NCBI GenBank assembly: GCA_035267045.1
Contig: DATFMH010000208.1
Span: 1 to 23,214, forward strand
DNA: 23,214 nucleotides
Direction of reading: 5' to 3'
Source of the DNA: DATFMH01 sp035267045
GTDB taxonomy: Bacteria; Bacteroidota; Rhodothermia; Balneolales; DATFMH01
Below are positions 1 to 7,843 of the stretch, piece after piece; position 1 is the stretch's first letter, and every line of letters begins with the position of its first letter. Below the pieces are notes generated by a model. That model did no database searches, was not told the DNA's origin, and saw only the letters and a list, made by a program, of their open reading frames with translations. Made by a program: the position numbers and the translations under genes.

Positions 1-724
1 TATAAGTATAGGTAACGGTTTTACTCGTTCCGTCATTCAGCGTTGCATCCAATTTTATGGTATCGCCATTGACCAGACTTTGGGTTGTTTGACTTAATTG
101 ATTCAAATCCGTGCTCGTTGTTGCCGGCGCTCCACCTGAAGTAGTCAAACCGGCTATGCTTTTAACAACCTGGGTTGTGCTCGTATTGGCATCCAGGTTT
201 CCGGCAACATTAACATTCTGTGTCGCTTTGGGTTTGTATACACTATCAAAACTCAATTTAAGATCACTGGTTGTACCGCTTGATAGTATATTTCCATTGC
301 TATCCGCCGAATAACCTTGAACACGATGTCCGGCCTGATCTACCAGATAACCGTTTTTATTAAACGAAAAATTACCGGATCGCGTCATAAGATTTTGGTT
401 TTGATCTTTAACGACAAAAAAACCTTTCCCTTCAAGAGCTAAATCAGTCGTTTTACCGGTTGATTGCAAACTTCCCTGATTAAAATCCCGTTCAATAGCA
501 GCAATGTGAACACCCAAACCAATTTGATTCCCGGATGTGGGTGCTGATCCTGATGCCGCACTTGAACCACCAATTTGTTGATTCAACATTTCTGCAAATG
601 TTATTCTGGATGATTTAAAACCAGTTGTATCGACATTGGCAATATTATTACCAATGACGTCCATTTGTGTCTGGAAAGCTCTTAACCCGCTTATTCCAGA
701 ATCAAGTGATTTCATTAATGACAT
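1..724 (-). CDS. flgE: Flagellar hook protein FlgE, N-terminal 241 residues (runs off left edge)
   Basis: This is the structural protein of the flagellar hook, the curved joint outside the outer membrane. The frame starts at an ATG read from 724 and stays open to the window edge. The N-terminus carries the rod/hook family signature: a helix with SGLRAFQTQMDVIGNNIANV followed by DTTGFKSSR, which is the N-terminal D0 coiled coil. After that come residues such as GKGFFVVKD and FNKNGYLVDQAGHRVQGY, typical of the FlgE/F/G core. FlgF and FlgG share these motifs. The order flgD, TIGR02530 gene, flgE is the classical hook arrangement, so FlgE is preferred. It has a strong GGAGG ribosome site six bases before the ATG, unlike most genes here. 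The C-terminal half is missing only because of the window edge. Confidence 0.88.
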   Translation of the reverse strand, partial: MSLMKSLDSGISGLRAFQTQMDVIGNNIANVDTTGFKSSRITFAEMLNQQIGGSSAASGSAPTSGNQIGLGVHIAAIERDFNQGSLQSTGKTTDLALEGKGFFVVKDQNQNLMTRSGNFSFNKNGYLVDQAGHRVQGYSADSNGNILSSGTTSDLKLSFDSVYKPKATQNVNVAGNLDANTSTTQVVKSIAGLTTSGGAPATTSTDLNQLSQTTQSLVNGDTIKLDATLNDGTSKTVTYTY

Positions 725-730
725 ATGTAA

Positions 731-735
731 CCTCC
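731..735 (-). promoter_or_regulatory. Strong ribosome binding site of flgE
   Basis: On the minus strand GGAGG sits six bases before the flgE ATG and is preceded by an A-run. This is the strongest Shine-Dalgarno I see in the operon and it fixes the start. It fits a need for high hook-protein output. Confidence 0.75.
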
Positions 736-740
736 TTTTT

Positions 741-791
741 TAACAGCATCTGTCAGTCAGCTGTTATTGGGCTTCCCAAAGGGGCCAGCCC
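741..791 (-). promoter_or_regulatory. Two tandem hairpins in the flgE leader
   Basis: The 108-nt gap before flgE contains two inverted repeats. The first is TAACAGC (741-747) with GCTGTTA (760-766). The second is GGGCT (769-773) with AGCCC (787-791), with an inner CCC/GGG pairing. In the transcript the GC-rich hairpin comes first, then the second hairpin, then the A-run and GGAGG site. No U-run follows either stem, so these are not clear intrinsic terminators. They may protect, process or gate the hook mRNA; that role is inference. Confidence 0.45.
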
Positions 792-832
792 GTAGATTGT
801 AGTTATTTTTTTATGTTTTGTTTATACACTTC

Positions 833-1228
833 TTATTTATTTTCCGTAAAAACGGTACTGTCTATATTTGTAAATACACGGTTTCGCATTTCCATCATAT
901 CCAGAGCGGTTATGACGGTTCTTTTAGGTATATTTACTACATAGGCACGATCTCCATCCAGAATAAGTGACTCTTTGCTTCCTTTCTGATCGGCCAGATT
1001 CACAGCATTCTGTAGACGATTCACATCTTTTTCATTTAATTGAATGGATCGATCTTCCAATCGTTTTATAGCATGTCCCGAAAACTGAATGCTGCTGCCC
1101 TGATCTGATATTTTCTCAAGTATCCGTGCAAAATCATCACCAGTCTGTTGAACAGGCTTTTTAACTTTTTCCTTGTCAGAAGAAGTTGAAAGAGGATCTA
1201 TCCTATTTGTAAGATGTCTTATATCCAT
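833..1228 (-). CDS. Flagellar operon protein, TIGR02530 family
   Basis: A 131-residue protein of the family named 'flagellar operon protein' (TIGR02530), normally encoded between flgD and flgE, exactly as here. The conserved core is visible from about residue 45: FSGHAIKRLEDRSI, then a helix, KGSKESLIL, the strand AYVVNIPKRTVITAL, and the near-terminal FTNIDSTV. The first 40 residues are polar and probably disordered. The exact job is not established, although the position suggests a hook-assembly or regulatory role. It is separated from flgD by 21 nt and is followed by the long flgE leader. Family assignment is confident; function is not. Confidence 0.85.
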   Translation of the reverse strand: MDIRHLTNRIDPLSTSSDKEKVKKPVQQTGDDFARILEKISDQGSSIQFSGHAIKRLEDRSIQLNEKDVNRLQNAVNLADQKGSKESLILDGDRAYVVNIPKRTVITALDMMEMRNRVFTNIDSTVFTENK

Positions 1229-1249
1229 GAATGTTTACTTATATCATAA

Positions 1250-1936
1250 TTATGATGAACCCGCCCCTATTTCAAGGACATCACCCAGGTTCACATATAG
1301 GTTATCGACCTTTAACTCGACACCTTTACCGCTATATTTAACTTTCATAGCATTTCCATCGATAAAGCTGTAAGATTTAACAGTATCACTTCCATTTTTA
1401 GCATCTATTTGTACATTATAAGTGCCTTCGGGAACTGAATGTCCGCTATCATCTTTGCCATTCCATGTCCATTTATTGTCACCCTGACCTAAATTTTTCA
1501 GATGCCCGGTGCGTACTGTATTTCCCGCGGCATCACTAATGGTAACAGTGACATCTGTGGCCGGTTGTGCAAGACTGAATTGTACATCGGATGATTCACC
1601 CGCTTTTGAGTAAATCGAATTGCTCAGTGCTTTTATATTTTTACCGACTAATGAAGCAGCCAGAGTATTATTTAAACCGGTACTCATGGTATTCTGACTG
1701 TTAGCTAATGTTTTTAATCCACTGTTGAGATTTATTAATTGTTCAACCGAGTTGAATTGTGCCAACTGAGTAGCGAACTCGGTACTTTTCAATGGATTTA
1801 CAGGGTCCTGATTCTTCATCTGGGCTACTAACAGCTGCAAAAACTGATTCTTGCCCAGTGTATTATTTGCAGCCGTACCTGTATCAGAAGAAGAAGCCGG
1901 TACACTATTCGTTGTATTTACATTTGATACATTCAT
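1250..1936 (-). CDS. flgD: Flagellar hook capping protein FlgD
   Basis: FlgD caps the growing hook and guides polymerisation of FlgE. The 228-residue product has a Ser/Thr/Asn-rich start and then the diagnostic FlgD segment at about residues 29-71, including KNQFLQLLVAQMKNQDP, NPL and EFATQLAQFNSVEQL. The C-terminal half has the FlgD Ig-like fold, with the WNGKDDSGHSVPEGTYNVQI strand-turn motif. It ends in a short tudor-like tail (LYVNLGDVLEI). GAGAGG lies about six bases before the ATG. Length is normal for the family. It lies 24 nt after fliK, the hook-length regulator that works with it. Confidence 0.93.
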   Translation of the reverse strand: MNVSNVNTTNSVPASSSDTGTAANNTLGKNQFLQLLVAQMKNQDPVNPLKSTEFATQLAQFNSVEQLINLNSGLKTLANSQNTMSTGLNNTLAASLVGKNIKALSNSIYSKAGESSDVQFSLAQPATDVTVTISDAAGNTVRTGHLKNLGQGDNKWTWNGKDDSGHSVPEGTYNVQIDAKNGSDTVKSYSFIDGNAMKVKYSGKGVELKVDNLYVNLGDVLEIGAGSS

Positions 1937-1960
1937 ATCAACCTCTCAATAATTGATTGG

Positions 1961-3787
1961 TTATCCTGTCCATTCATTCCTGTTAAATCCCAGGAATCGG
2001 ACACTTTGTTGTTTACTTGTTGCAGACAATACTCCTGCAATTTCTCCACCGGAAGAGATGTTACTTTGGTTAGAGTTACCAGATTGTCCTGTATTTTCTC
2101 TACCGGTACCTTTACCTTGTTGACCCGAATTTTGAAGTTGCAGGTCAATTTCCAGATTAAAATAATCTTGCAGATGCATTCTTATTTCATGCATCTGCTG
2201 TTGAAGCAACTTGCTTATATCAGCATTCTGGGAACCAATTTGCAGATGAAGTATTCCACCATTCTGTTTCAAAGCAACGTTTAAAGACTTACCGTCATCC
2301 ATCACAAATTTATGACGCTGCCATTGTTCCATTTGCATATTCTTACCGGCCATTACTTCTTTTTGAATCACCTGGACAATCTTTGCAGGCAATTGCTGTT
2401 TTACAGATTCGGCGTTCTGATAATTCATGGCTTTGGAAAATTGCGAACCATTATTTTGATTTTGCTGATTATGATTTTCAGCCTGTCTGCCAGGGGTTTT
2501 TATTGTTTTCCCGTCATGTGTTGATATAAGTTCTTGTAAACCGTTCTTCTGACTTTGCTGAGATTCTGTTGTTTTGGTTGATGTTGCTAAAGCTGTTGTT
2601 TCCTGACCCTGGTCTATGGGTTTATTGTTAGATATTTCTGCTTTATCAACAGGCTTACTCTGTTTACCTACTTTGTTAACCTGCTTTGTGCCAAGATCTA
2701 TATGTTTTCTGATTCTATTGGAAATCTCATGTAAGTCATTACCCGTCTTCTTCAGTATTTCACCAGATTTCCCATTAACATGTGGATCCTGAGAACTCAC
2801 TTTTTTTGATTGTGATGAAGAACTATCGTTAACCTTATGACCTTCAGGAATTTTTGTCGCCGTTTTTTTTGATCCTGCTTTAACTTCTCCATCTGGTAAT
2901 TTGACTGAAGCCGGCATCTCTTTTAAGGATATCCCCTTTTGCTCGGGTACTACTTTTATATGTGATTCATTCGAGATTGCCTTGAATTTATCTTTGTTTT
3001 TGGGAGTACTGGATTCTGTCTGAATATACTTTTGTGGGATATCCAAGGTTTGTGAAGTAACCTTAACAGAATGTTTCGTAGTCACTGGTTTGCTCACCGT
3101 GGTCGAACTTTCCTGATTATTTTTAGCTTTTGAATCAGATGATATTTTGTCAATTACAGAGTTTTTTTTCTGATTACCCTTCACGGCTTCATCTGCAGTT
3201 GGCAACACCTTAGGTCCTTTTACCTTCCCATCTTTTAAGACCTCCATAGTAGTACTTTTTACATCTTTTCCATTAACAGTCGTTATATTTTGGCCGTTTT
3301 CTATGGTTGTTTTTTTCGTTGTACCTTTTTTTATATTCTTTTCTTTACCGTTAGAAATTTCCTTGATAACTTCAGAAGGCCCGACAACTTTAGCTGCTCC
3401 CTGATTTGATGATTTATTCGATATAGCAGCTTCTTTCTGATTAGCTGTTTTAACTTTCCCTTTGGATTGACCTTCTGATGTTTTATGATCATTACCCGAT
3501 TGAAGCTTCGCTAATAAATGAGACAAGCTGGCAGTAAAAGGGAATAGCAGCATCTTATTATTCGACGAGCTGTTTTCCGATATCAACTTTTTACCTTCTG
3601 CTAACCGATCATTTATTGAGCCCTTATCCAATGCTTCTTTTAATCCAGGATATTGCATGAGTAATTTTTTCCACTCGGCATTATTTTTACCCTTCAAAGA
3701 ACTACCGGAATTTTTATTGATTTTATTTAACGTGCCGGCAGCATTTGATTCAAGTTGTTGTAAAACCTGGTTTAATATATTTTTCAT
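1961..3787 (-). CDS. fliK: Flagellar hook-length control protein FliK
   Basis: A 608-residue FliK-like protein. FliK is secreted during hook growth and, through its C-terminal domain, switches the export gate from hook to filament substrates. The long N-terminal and central part (about residues 1-470) is Lys/Ser/Gln/Asn-rich and low in hydrophobics, as expected for an unfolded ruler. The C-terminal hook-control domain is at about residues 480-560: a strand segment LNVALKQNGGILHLQIG, then a helix with LLQQQMHEIRMHLQDYF, then LEIDLQL. A Gly/Ser/Asn/Gln linker follows, and the tail VRFLGFNRNEW resembles terminal motifs of FliK-type proteins. Its ATG overlaps the stop of the upstream MotE-like gene (ATGA). 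Sequence similarity within FliK is weak, so the call rests on domain plan plus position. Confidence 0.8.
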   Translation of the reverse strand: MKNILNQVLQQLESNAAGTLNKINKNSGSSLKGKNNAEWKKLLMQYPGLKEALDKGSINDRLAEGKKLISENSSSNNKMLLFPFTASLSHLLAKLQSGNDHKTSEGQSKGKVKTANQKEAAISNKSSNQGAAKVVGPSEVIKEISNGKEKNIKKGTTKKTTIENGQNITTVNGKDVKSTTMEVLKDGKVKGPKVLPTADEAVKGNQKKNSVIDKISSDSKAKNNQESSTTVSKPVTTKHSVKVTSQTLDIPQKYIQTESSTPKNKDKFKAISNESHIKVVPEQKGISLKEMPASVKLPDGEVKAGSKKTATKIPEGHKVNDSSSSQSKKVSSQDPHVNGKSGEILKKTGNDLHEISNRIRKHIDLGTKQVNKVGKQSKPVDKAEISNNKPIDQGQETTALATSTKTTESQQSQKNGLQELISTHDGKTIKTPGRQAENHNQQNQNNGSQFSKAMNYQNAESVKQQLPAKIVQVIQKEVMAGKNMQMEQWQRHKFVMDDGKSLNVALKQNGGILHLQIGSQNADISKLLQQQMHEIRMHLQDYFNLEIDLQLQNSGQQGKGTGRENTGQSGNSNQSNISSGGEIAGVLSATSKQQSVRFLGFNRNEWTG

Positions 3788-4314
3788 AACATTACTTTTT
3801 TGACAATATCAGCTGCTTTGTCAGGTGTTAACGATTGAAGTAACTTTTGTCTTTGCATATTGCTTGCCGTATTGTAAAGGGCCATCAATTGCTTATTATT
3901 TAACTTGTTAACAATGGGAGATAATCTTTCTTCGTCAAGATTTAACAGGCTTTTAGCAATGAATTTTGCATTCTCTTTTTTGGTTAAGCTGGCATGTTGG
4001 AGTTGCGCTATTAGCTTAACTTTGCTTTCCACTATATTTTTAAGCGAATCGATTGTTGCTTTGTCTTTTTTACGCTGCGTAGTGAGAGAATCAATCTTAT
4101 GATCCATACCTCCAATTTTAACACGTAGATCTTTGATAATTTCACTACTGGATTTCTGAGAAGCTTTACCACTCAATTGCATTGTGGGCAGATTACTTTT
4201 CTTTGGTACCGCATTGGGGTGTACCAGTGGATAAATGTAGAAAGAAGCCACTAATGAGATCAAAAAAGCTCCGATTAAAGCAACTATATATATTATGATC
4301 TTCTTGGTATTCAT
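3784..4314 (-). CDS. MotE/YlxF-like flagellar protein with MgtE_N-type domain
   Basis: A 176-residue single-pass membrane protein. There is one TM helix at residues 6-30 (IIIYIVALIGAFLISLVASF), then a charged coiled coil at about 58-108. A C-terminal helical domain at about 115-175 resembles the MgtE N-terminal superhelix, with repeats such as LNLDEERLSPIVNKL and LTPDKAADIVKKV. That layout matches the YlxF/MotE family, usually encoded beside fliJ and fliK. MotE in some species is a periplasmic chaperone of the motor protein MotC, but a role here is inference. It overlaps fliK by 4 nt and sits 6 nt after fliJ. Confidence 0.75.
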   Translation of the reverse strand: MNTKKIIIYIVALIGAFLISLVASFYIYPLVHPNAVPKKSNLPTMQLSGKASQKSSSEIIKDLRVKIGGMDHKIDSLTTQRKKDKATIDSLKNIVESKVKLIAQLQHASLTKKENAKFIAKSLLNLDEERLSPIVNKLNNKQLMALYNTASNMQRQKLLQSLTPDKAADIVKKVML

Positions 4315-4320
4315 ATCCTG

Positions 4321-4755
4321 TCAATTCGAGTGGTTATATTTTTGGGTAGCCATTTCATTTAATTCCACTTGTTCTTTTCGATCCATTTCCTGAACAAATG
4401 TTAATAAAGCTTTCGATTTTAACTTCTCAAGCATCTGTGTTTTTCTGTTTGCTTCAAGCAGGACATTGCGTTGTTTTATGATTTCCTTATCAGTCTCCGC
4501 TAACTGCTGTCTTAAGTCCCAGATAACCTCCTGTTTATCCTGCAACGAGGCATAATAACCTCTCAAATTTCTGACATCCATTTGCGATTTTGATAGATAT
4601 TGATCGTTCATTTCAGTCATTACACTCTGTATTTTCTGTAATCGGCTATTTATCAGCTGCTTACGTTGCATGATTACCCCGAGCTTTTGCTTTTGCAATT
4701 CCTCCTCGTGCTTCCTGATTTTCAAGACTGTCTCCAATTTGAATCTGAACTTCAT
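4321..4755 (-). CDS. fliJ: Flagellar export chaperone/stalk protein FliJ
   Basis: FliJ is the coiled-coil stalk that fits into the FliI hexamer and links the ATPase to the FlhA export gate. The 144-residue product starts with MKFRFKLETVLKIRKHEEE, the characteristic FliJ N-terminus, and is almost wholly alpha-helical with a Gln/Glu/Lys-rich heptad pattern. Length matches the family. Its ATG overlaps the fliI stop by 4 nt, suggesting translational coupling with its partner ATPase. Confidence 0.9.
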   Translation of the reverse strand: MKFRFKLETVLKIRKHEEELQKQKLGVIMQRKQLINSRLQKIQSVMTEMNDQYLSKSQMDVRNLRGYYASLQDKQEVIWDLRQQLAETDKEIIKQRNVLLEANRKTQMLEKLKSKALLTFVQEMDRKEQVELNEMATQKYNHSN

Positions 4756-6089
4756 TTATCCCCTTCACTGTCCGGTTCATTAACTATTTGTGTAAGTTGT
4801 TCCCAGAGAGCATAATCACCGGCATCTTCATCCATATTTTGCCGGAGGAAACCATTTAAATGATCTATTTTCTTTTTGGCTTCATCAATTTTCTTGTTAG
4901 AACCATCCACATACGCTCCTATATTGATCAGGTCTTCGGCATCTTTATAAATAGCCAGTAACTCACGCGCCTTATGTGAAAGTTGTCTCTGTTGCGGAGT
5001 CGTTACCTGTGGCATTACTCTTGAAATGCTTTCCAGAACATCCACCGCAGGATAATGATTTTTATGTGCCAGGTGACGTGATAAAACAACATGACCGTCA
5101 AGTATAGAGCGTACGGCATCTGCAATGGGTTCATTCATATCATCATTATCTACGAGAACCGTATAAAGGCCTGTAATACTTCCCTTTGGAGTTTTTCCGG
5201 CACGCTCCAATATCTTTGGTAATAGTGTAAACACACTTGGTGTATAACCTTTTGTTGTAGGAGGTTCACCCGATGCCAGACCAATTTCCCGCTGAGCCAT
5301 GGCAACACGTGTTACCGAGTCCATGATCAAAAGTACATTATTCCCAATATCCCTGAAGTATTCGGCTATAGCTGTTGCTGTGAAAGCCGCTTTAACACGA
5401 CTCATAGCCGCCTTATCTGATGTTGTAGCTACTACAACCGACCTTTTTAATCCTTCGGGACCTAATACGTTCTCAATAAATTCCTTGACTTCCCTTCCCC
5501 GCTCGCCAATAAGAGCTATGACATTGATGTCAGCTGATGAACGTTTGGCGATCATACCCATTGTCACACTTTTACCTACGCCTGATCCGGCAAAAATTCC
5601 GAGACGTTGCCCCAGGCCTACACTATTGAACGCATCAATGGAACGTATGCCAGTATATAGCATCTCCTCAATGTTATCCCGCTCCATTGGTCCCGGTGGA
5701 TCATTATGAACAGAATAGGATATAACATTTTGAATCGGCCCTTTCTTATCGATAGGGTTGGCATTGGCATCAACCACACGCCCCAGAAGTGAATGGCCAA
5801 CTTTTATAGTTAGAGAATGAGGTAGAGCTTCGACGAGACAACCCGTTCGTAAACCATCAATACGGTCAAGAGGCATCAGCAGTGTAAACCGGTCCTTAAT
5901 ACCCACCACTTCGGCCATAATTTTACTATCATCTGATGCGTGAATAACATGGAGTTCACCCAGTGAGGATCTTAATCCGGTAGCTTCAATAACGGTACCG
6001 ATTATAGATGAAACCTTCCCGTATCGTTTAGGCTCCACTTCATAATCATCAAACTTCCTTGATATTTCACTGATGTGTTCCAACATCAT
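4752..6089 (-). CDS. fliI: Flagellum-specific export ATPase FliI
   Basis: The 445-residue ATPase of the type III flagellar export apparatus, acting as a hexamer at the cytoplasmic base. The beta-barrel N-terminal domain spans about residues 20-95. The ATPase core has Walker A AGSGVGKS at 167-174, a GERGRE segment with the catalytic Glu at about 195-200, and Walker B VLLIMD at 252-257 followed by SVTRVAMAQREIGL. GEPPTTKGYTPSVF is also typical. All key residues are intact and length is normal. The start (MM) lies inside the 3' end of fliH, a 23-nt overlap. Confidence 0.97.
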   Translation of the reverse strand: MMLEHISEISRKFDDYEVEPKRYGKVSSIIGTVIEATGLRSSLGELHVIHASDDSKIMAEVVGIKDRFTLLMPLDRIDGLRTGCLVEALPHSLTIKVGHSLLGRVVDANANPIDKKGPIQNVISYSVHNDPPGPMERDNIEEMLYTGIRSIDAFNSVGLGQRLGIFAGSGVGKSVTMGMIAKRSSADINVIALIGERGREVKEFIENVLGPEGLKRSVVVATTSDKAAMSRVKAAFTATAIAEYFRDIGNNVLLIMDSVTRVAMAQREIGLASGEPPTTKGYTPSVFTLLPKILERAGKTPKGSITGLYTVLVDNDDMNEPIADAVRSILDGHVVLSRHLAHKNHYPAVDVLESISRVMPQVTTPQQRQLSHKARELLAIYKDAEDLINIGAYVDGSNKKIDEAKKKIDHLNGFLRQNMDEDAGDYALWEQLTQIVNEPDSEGDK

Positions 6090-6774
6090 AATTACGATCT
6101 TCCATGTTATTCAGGGTTATGGATTTTTTTATATCTTTTAGTACTTGTTTGAAATCACGCAGAATCATCTCAAATGCTGTTTCAATTTTATATTCACCCG
6201 GTTTTATTTGCTCATCAACAATTATCGAAACCTCATTTTTCTTATTACCAGCACCAATCATTTCTCCGAAAGCGTCATAATCATCTGCAGACACATGTAT
6301 TTTAACTTTGACTCCTTCTTCTAACTCATTCAAAATTCGGTTAATGTCTTTTTGAACATTGTGTTTGAGTTCCGGATCACTCATGGGTACATCCAGAACT
6401 TTTTCCGTTAATTCAAAAACCAGGGAGGTAATGTGTGGCTTCAGATCACCCATAAATGAGCTGAATTGCTCATTTAGTTCATTAAAAGCTGCACGAACCG
6501 GTTTTAAATGCCGCTCAATGGTCTCCGTCGAATCTTTAACTCCGTCCTCATAACCTTTTTTATAGTTTTCCTCTGAATGTGTTTTTACTTCCTCATTGAG
6601 TCTTTTTTCCCATTCCTTATTATTCTCCCGTATAGCTTTTTTTAGATCGTCATCCGTTAAATTAGTTGAAGTATGATTGTTATCATGGAACACCATTTCA
6701 TACGACAACCGTGTATAGTTCTGATTGGAAACCTTTAATTTATTTTTCTCAATAATTTTCTTTTTATCACTCAT
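6067..6774 (-). CDS. fliH: Flagellar export ATPase regulator FliH
   Basis: FliH forms the peripheral stalk that holds FliI and docks it to the switch ring. The 235-residue product has a charged helical N-terminal half (about residues 40-95, with a KKGYEDGVKD segment). The C-terminal domain resembles FliH and V-ATPase E subunits: a helix ITSLVFELTEKVLDV, the strand VKVKIHVSADDYDAF, and VDEQIKPGEYKIET near the end. Position between fliG and fliI supports the call. Overall identity to well-studied FliH is low, as usual for this family. Confidence 0.85.
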   Translation of the reverse strand: MSDKKKIIEKNKLKVSNQNYTRLSYEMVFHDNNHTSTNLTDDDLKKAIRENNKEWEKRLNEEVKTHSEENYKKGYEDGVKDSTETIERHLKPVRAAFNELNEQFSSFMGDLKPHITSLVFELTEKVLDVPMSDPELKHNVQKDINRILNELEEGVKVKIHVSADDYDAFGEMIGAGNKKNEVSIIVDEQIKPGEYKIETAFEMILRDFKQVLKDIKKSITLNNMEDRNYDVGTHQ

Positions 6775-6785
6775 GTCCTGTATGC

Positions 6786-7823
6786 TTATTCAATCATTTC
6801 GCCGCTGTTAACTTTTCTGGTCGAGACCTGTCCCTGGGTTTCGAGTTCTTTGATTTTCTTCAGGATACGTTGTTGAGCTTCTTCCACTTGTTTAACATGA
6901 ACGGGACCGGTCGCTTCCATATCTTCCTGGAACATGTCACTTGCCCTGCTTGACATATTACTTGTAAATTTTTGGATCATATCGTCATCTGCTCCTTTTA
7001 AGGCCAATACCAGATCCCCCTTATCTATAGCAGCAATAATGAGTTGTAGTGCCCGGTCATCAAGATCCAGGATATCCTCGAACATAAACATCTGATTTTT
7101 AATCTCTTCGGCAAGATCTGAATCACGTTTACTTATATTCTCAATAACAGCTCTTTCTGTAGCTATTGACGCCTCATTAAGAATATCGGCAAGAGCGGAA
7201 GTCCCCCTGTTTACGTTATCACGCTCCGAATACAAACTGCTCATTTGTTCCTGCATGACTTCGGATATTTCTTCAACAACTTCTGCGGATATAGTATTCA
7301 TGGTAGCCAGCCGGTAAGCGACTTCAACCTGCAGGTCTTCTTTGAGATGGGATAGGATTTCCGCAGCTTTTTCCAATTTTAAATGGGCCAGGATTACGGC
7401 AGCTATTTGCGGATTTTCATTTTGTATAAATTGAACAATCTGTGCTATATCATTCTCCTGGAACATCCCGAAGGCATCATTTCCCGTGACATTTTCCAAA
7501 CGTTTTAACAGAGCCTCCACCTGCTCCTTATCCCGCGTTTGTTCCAGAACATTTCTTGCGAAATCCATACCACCTTCAACAATAAATTTATTAGCCTCAA
7601 TCAGTTCATGAAATTCAGCCAATACTTCTTCCACAACATTTCCACTAATGTTATCCATATGAGCGATTTCAAGCGTGATCTTCTCTACCTCATCATCACG
7701 CAGTTCCCTAAGCAAATGCGAAGCCTGTTCTACACCCAGAGCAATCATTAGCACGGCAACTTTTTGACTGTTAGTTAATTTGCTGGCGTCTTCAATATAT
7801 TTCGACTTATTATTCAGGCTCAT
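6786..7823 (-). CDS. fliG: Flagellar motor switch protein FliG
   Basis: FliG is the rotor protein that binds the FliF MS ring and takes torque from the MotA stator. The 345-residue product has the N-terminal FliF-binding domain starting at about residue 15 (LTNSQKVAVLMIALG). The middle domain contains the EHPQ-type motif as ENPQ at 136-139, followed by IAAVILAHL. The C-terminal torque domain has MFMFEDILDLDDRALQLI at about 246-263, with the conserved charged residues. The terminal ~35 residues are a Glu/Lys-rich helix. Length and all three domains are complete. It lies 20 nt after fliF, its binding partner. Confidence 0.96.
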   Translation of the reverse strand: MSLNNKSKYIEDASKLTNSQKVAVLMIALGVEQASHLLRELRDDEVEKITLEIAHMDNISGNVVEEVLAEFHELIEANKFIVEGGMDFARNVLEQTRDKEQVEALLKRLENVTGNDAFGMFQENDIAQIVQFIQNENPQIAAVILAHLKLEKAAEILSHLKEDLQVEVAYRLATMNTISAEVVEEISEVMQEQMSSLYSERDNVNRGTSALADILNEASIATERAVIENISKRDSDLAEEIKNQMFMFEDILDLDDRALQLIIAAIDKGDLVLALKGADDDMIQKFTSNMSSRASDMFQEDMEATGPVHVKQVEEAQQRILKKIKELETQGQVSTRKVNSGEMIE

Positions 7824-7843
7824 ACTTCAGAAATAACCCTCTA

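Noticed and set aside
5299..5709. 136-aa plus-strand frame opposite fliI
   Set aside because: It mirrors the conserved ATPase core; fliI is unmistakable and the antisense frame has no domain.
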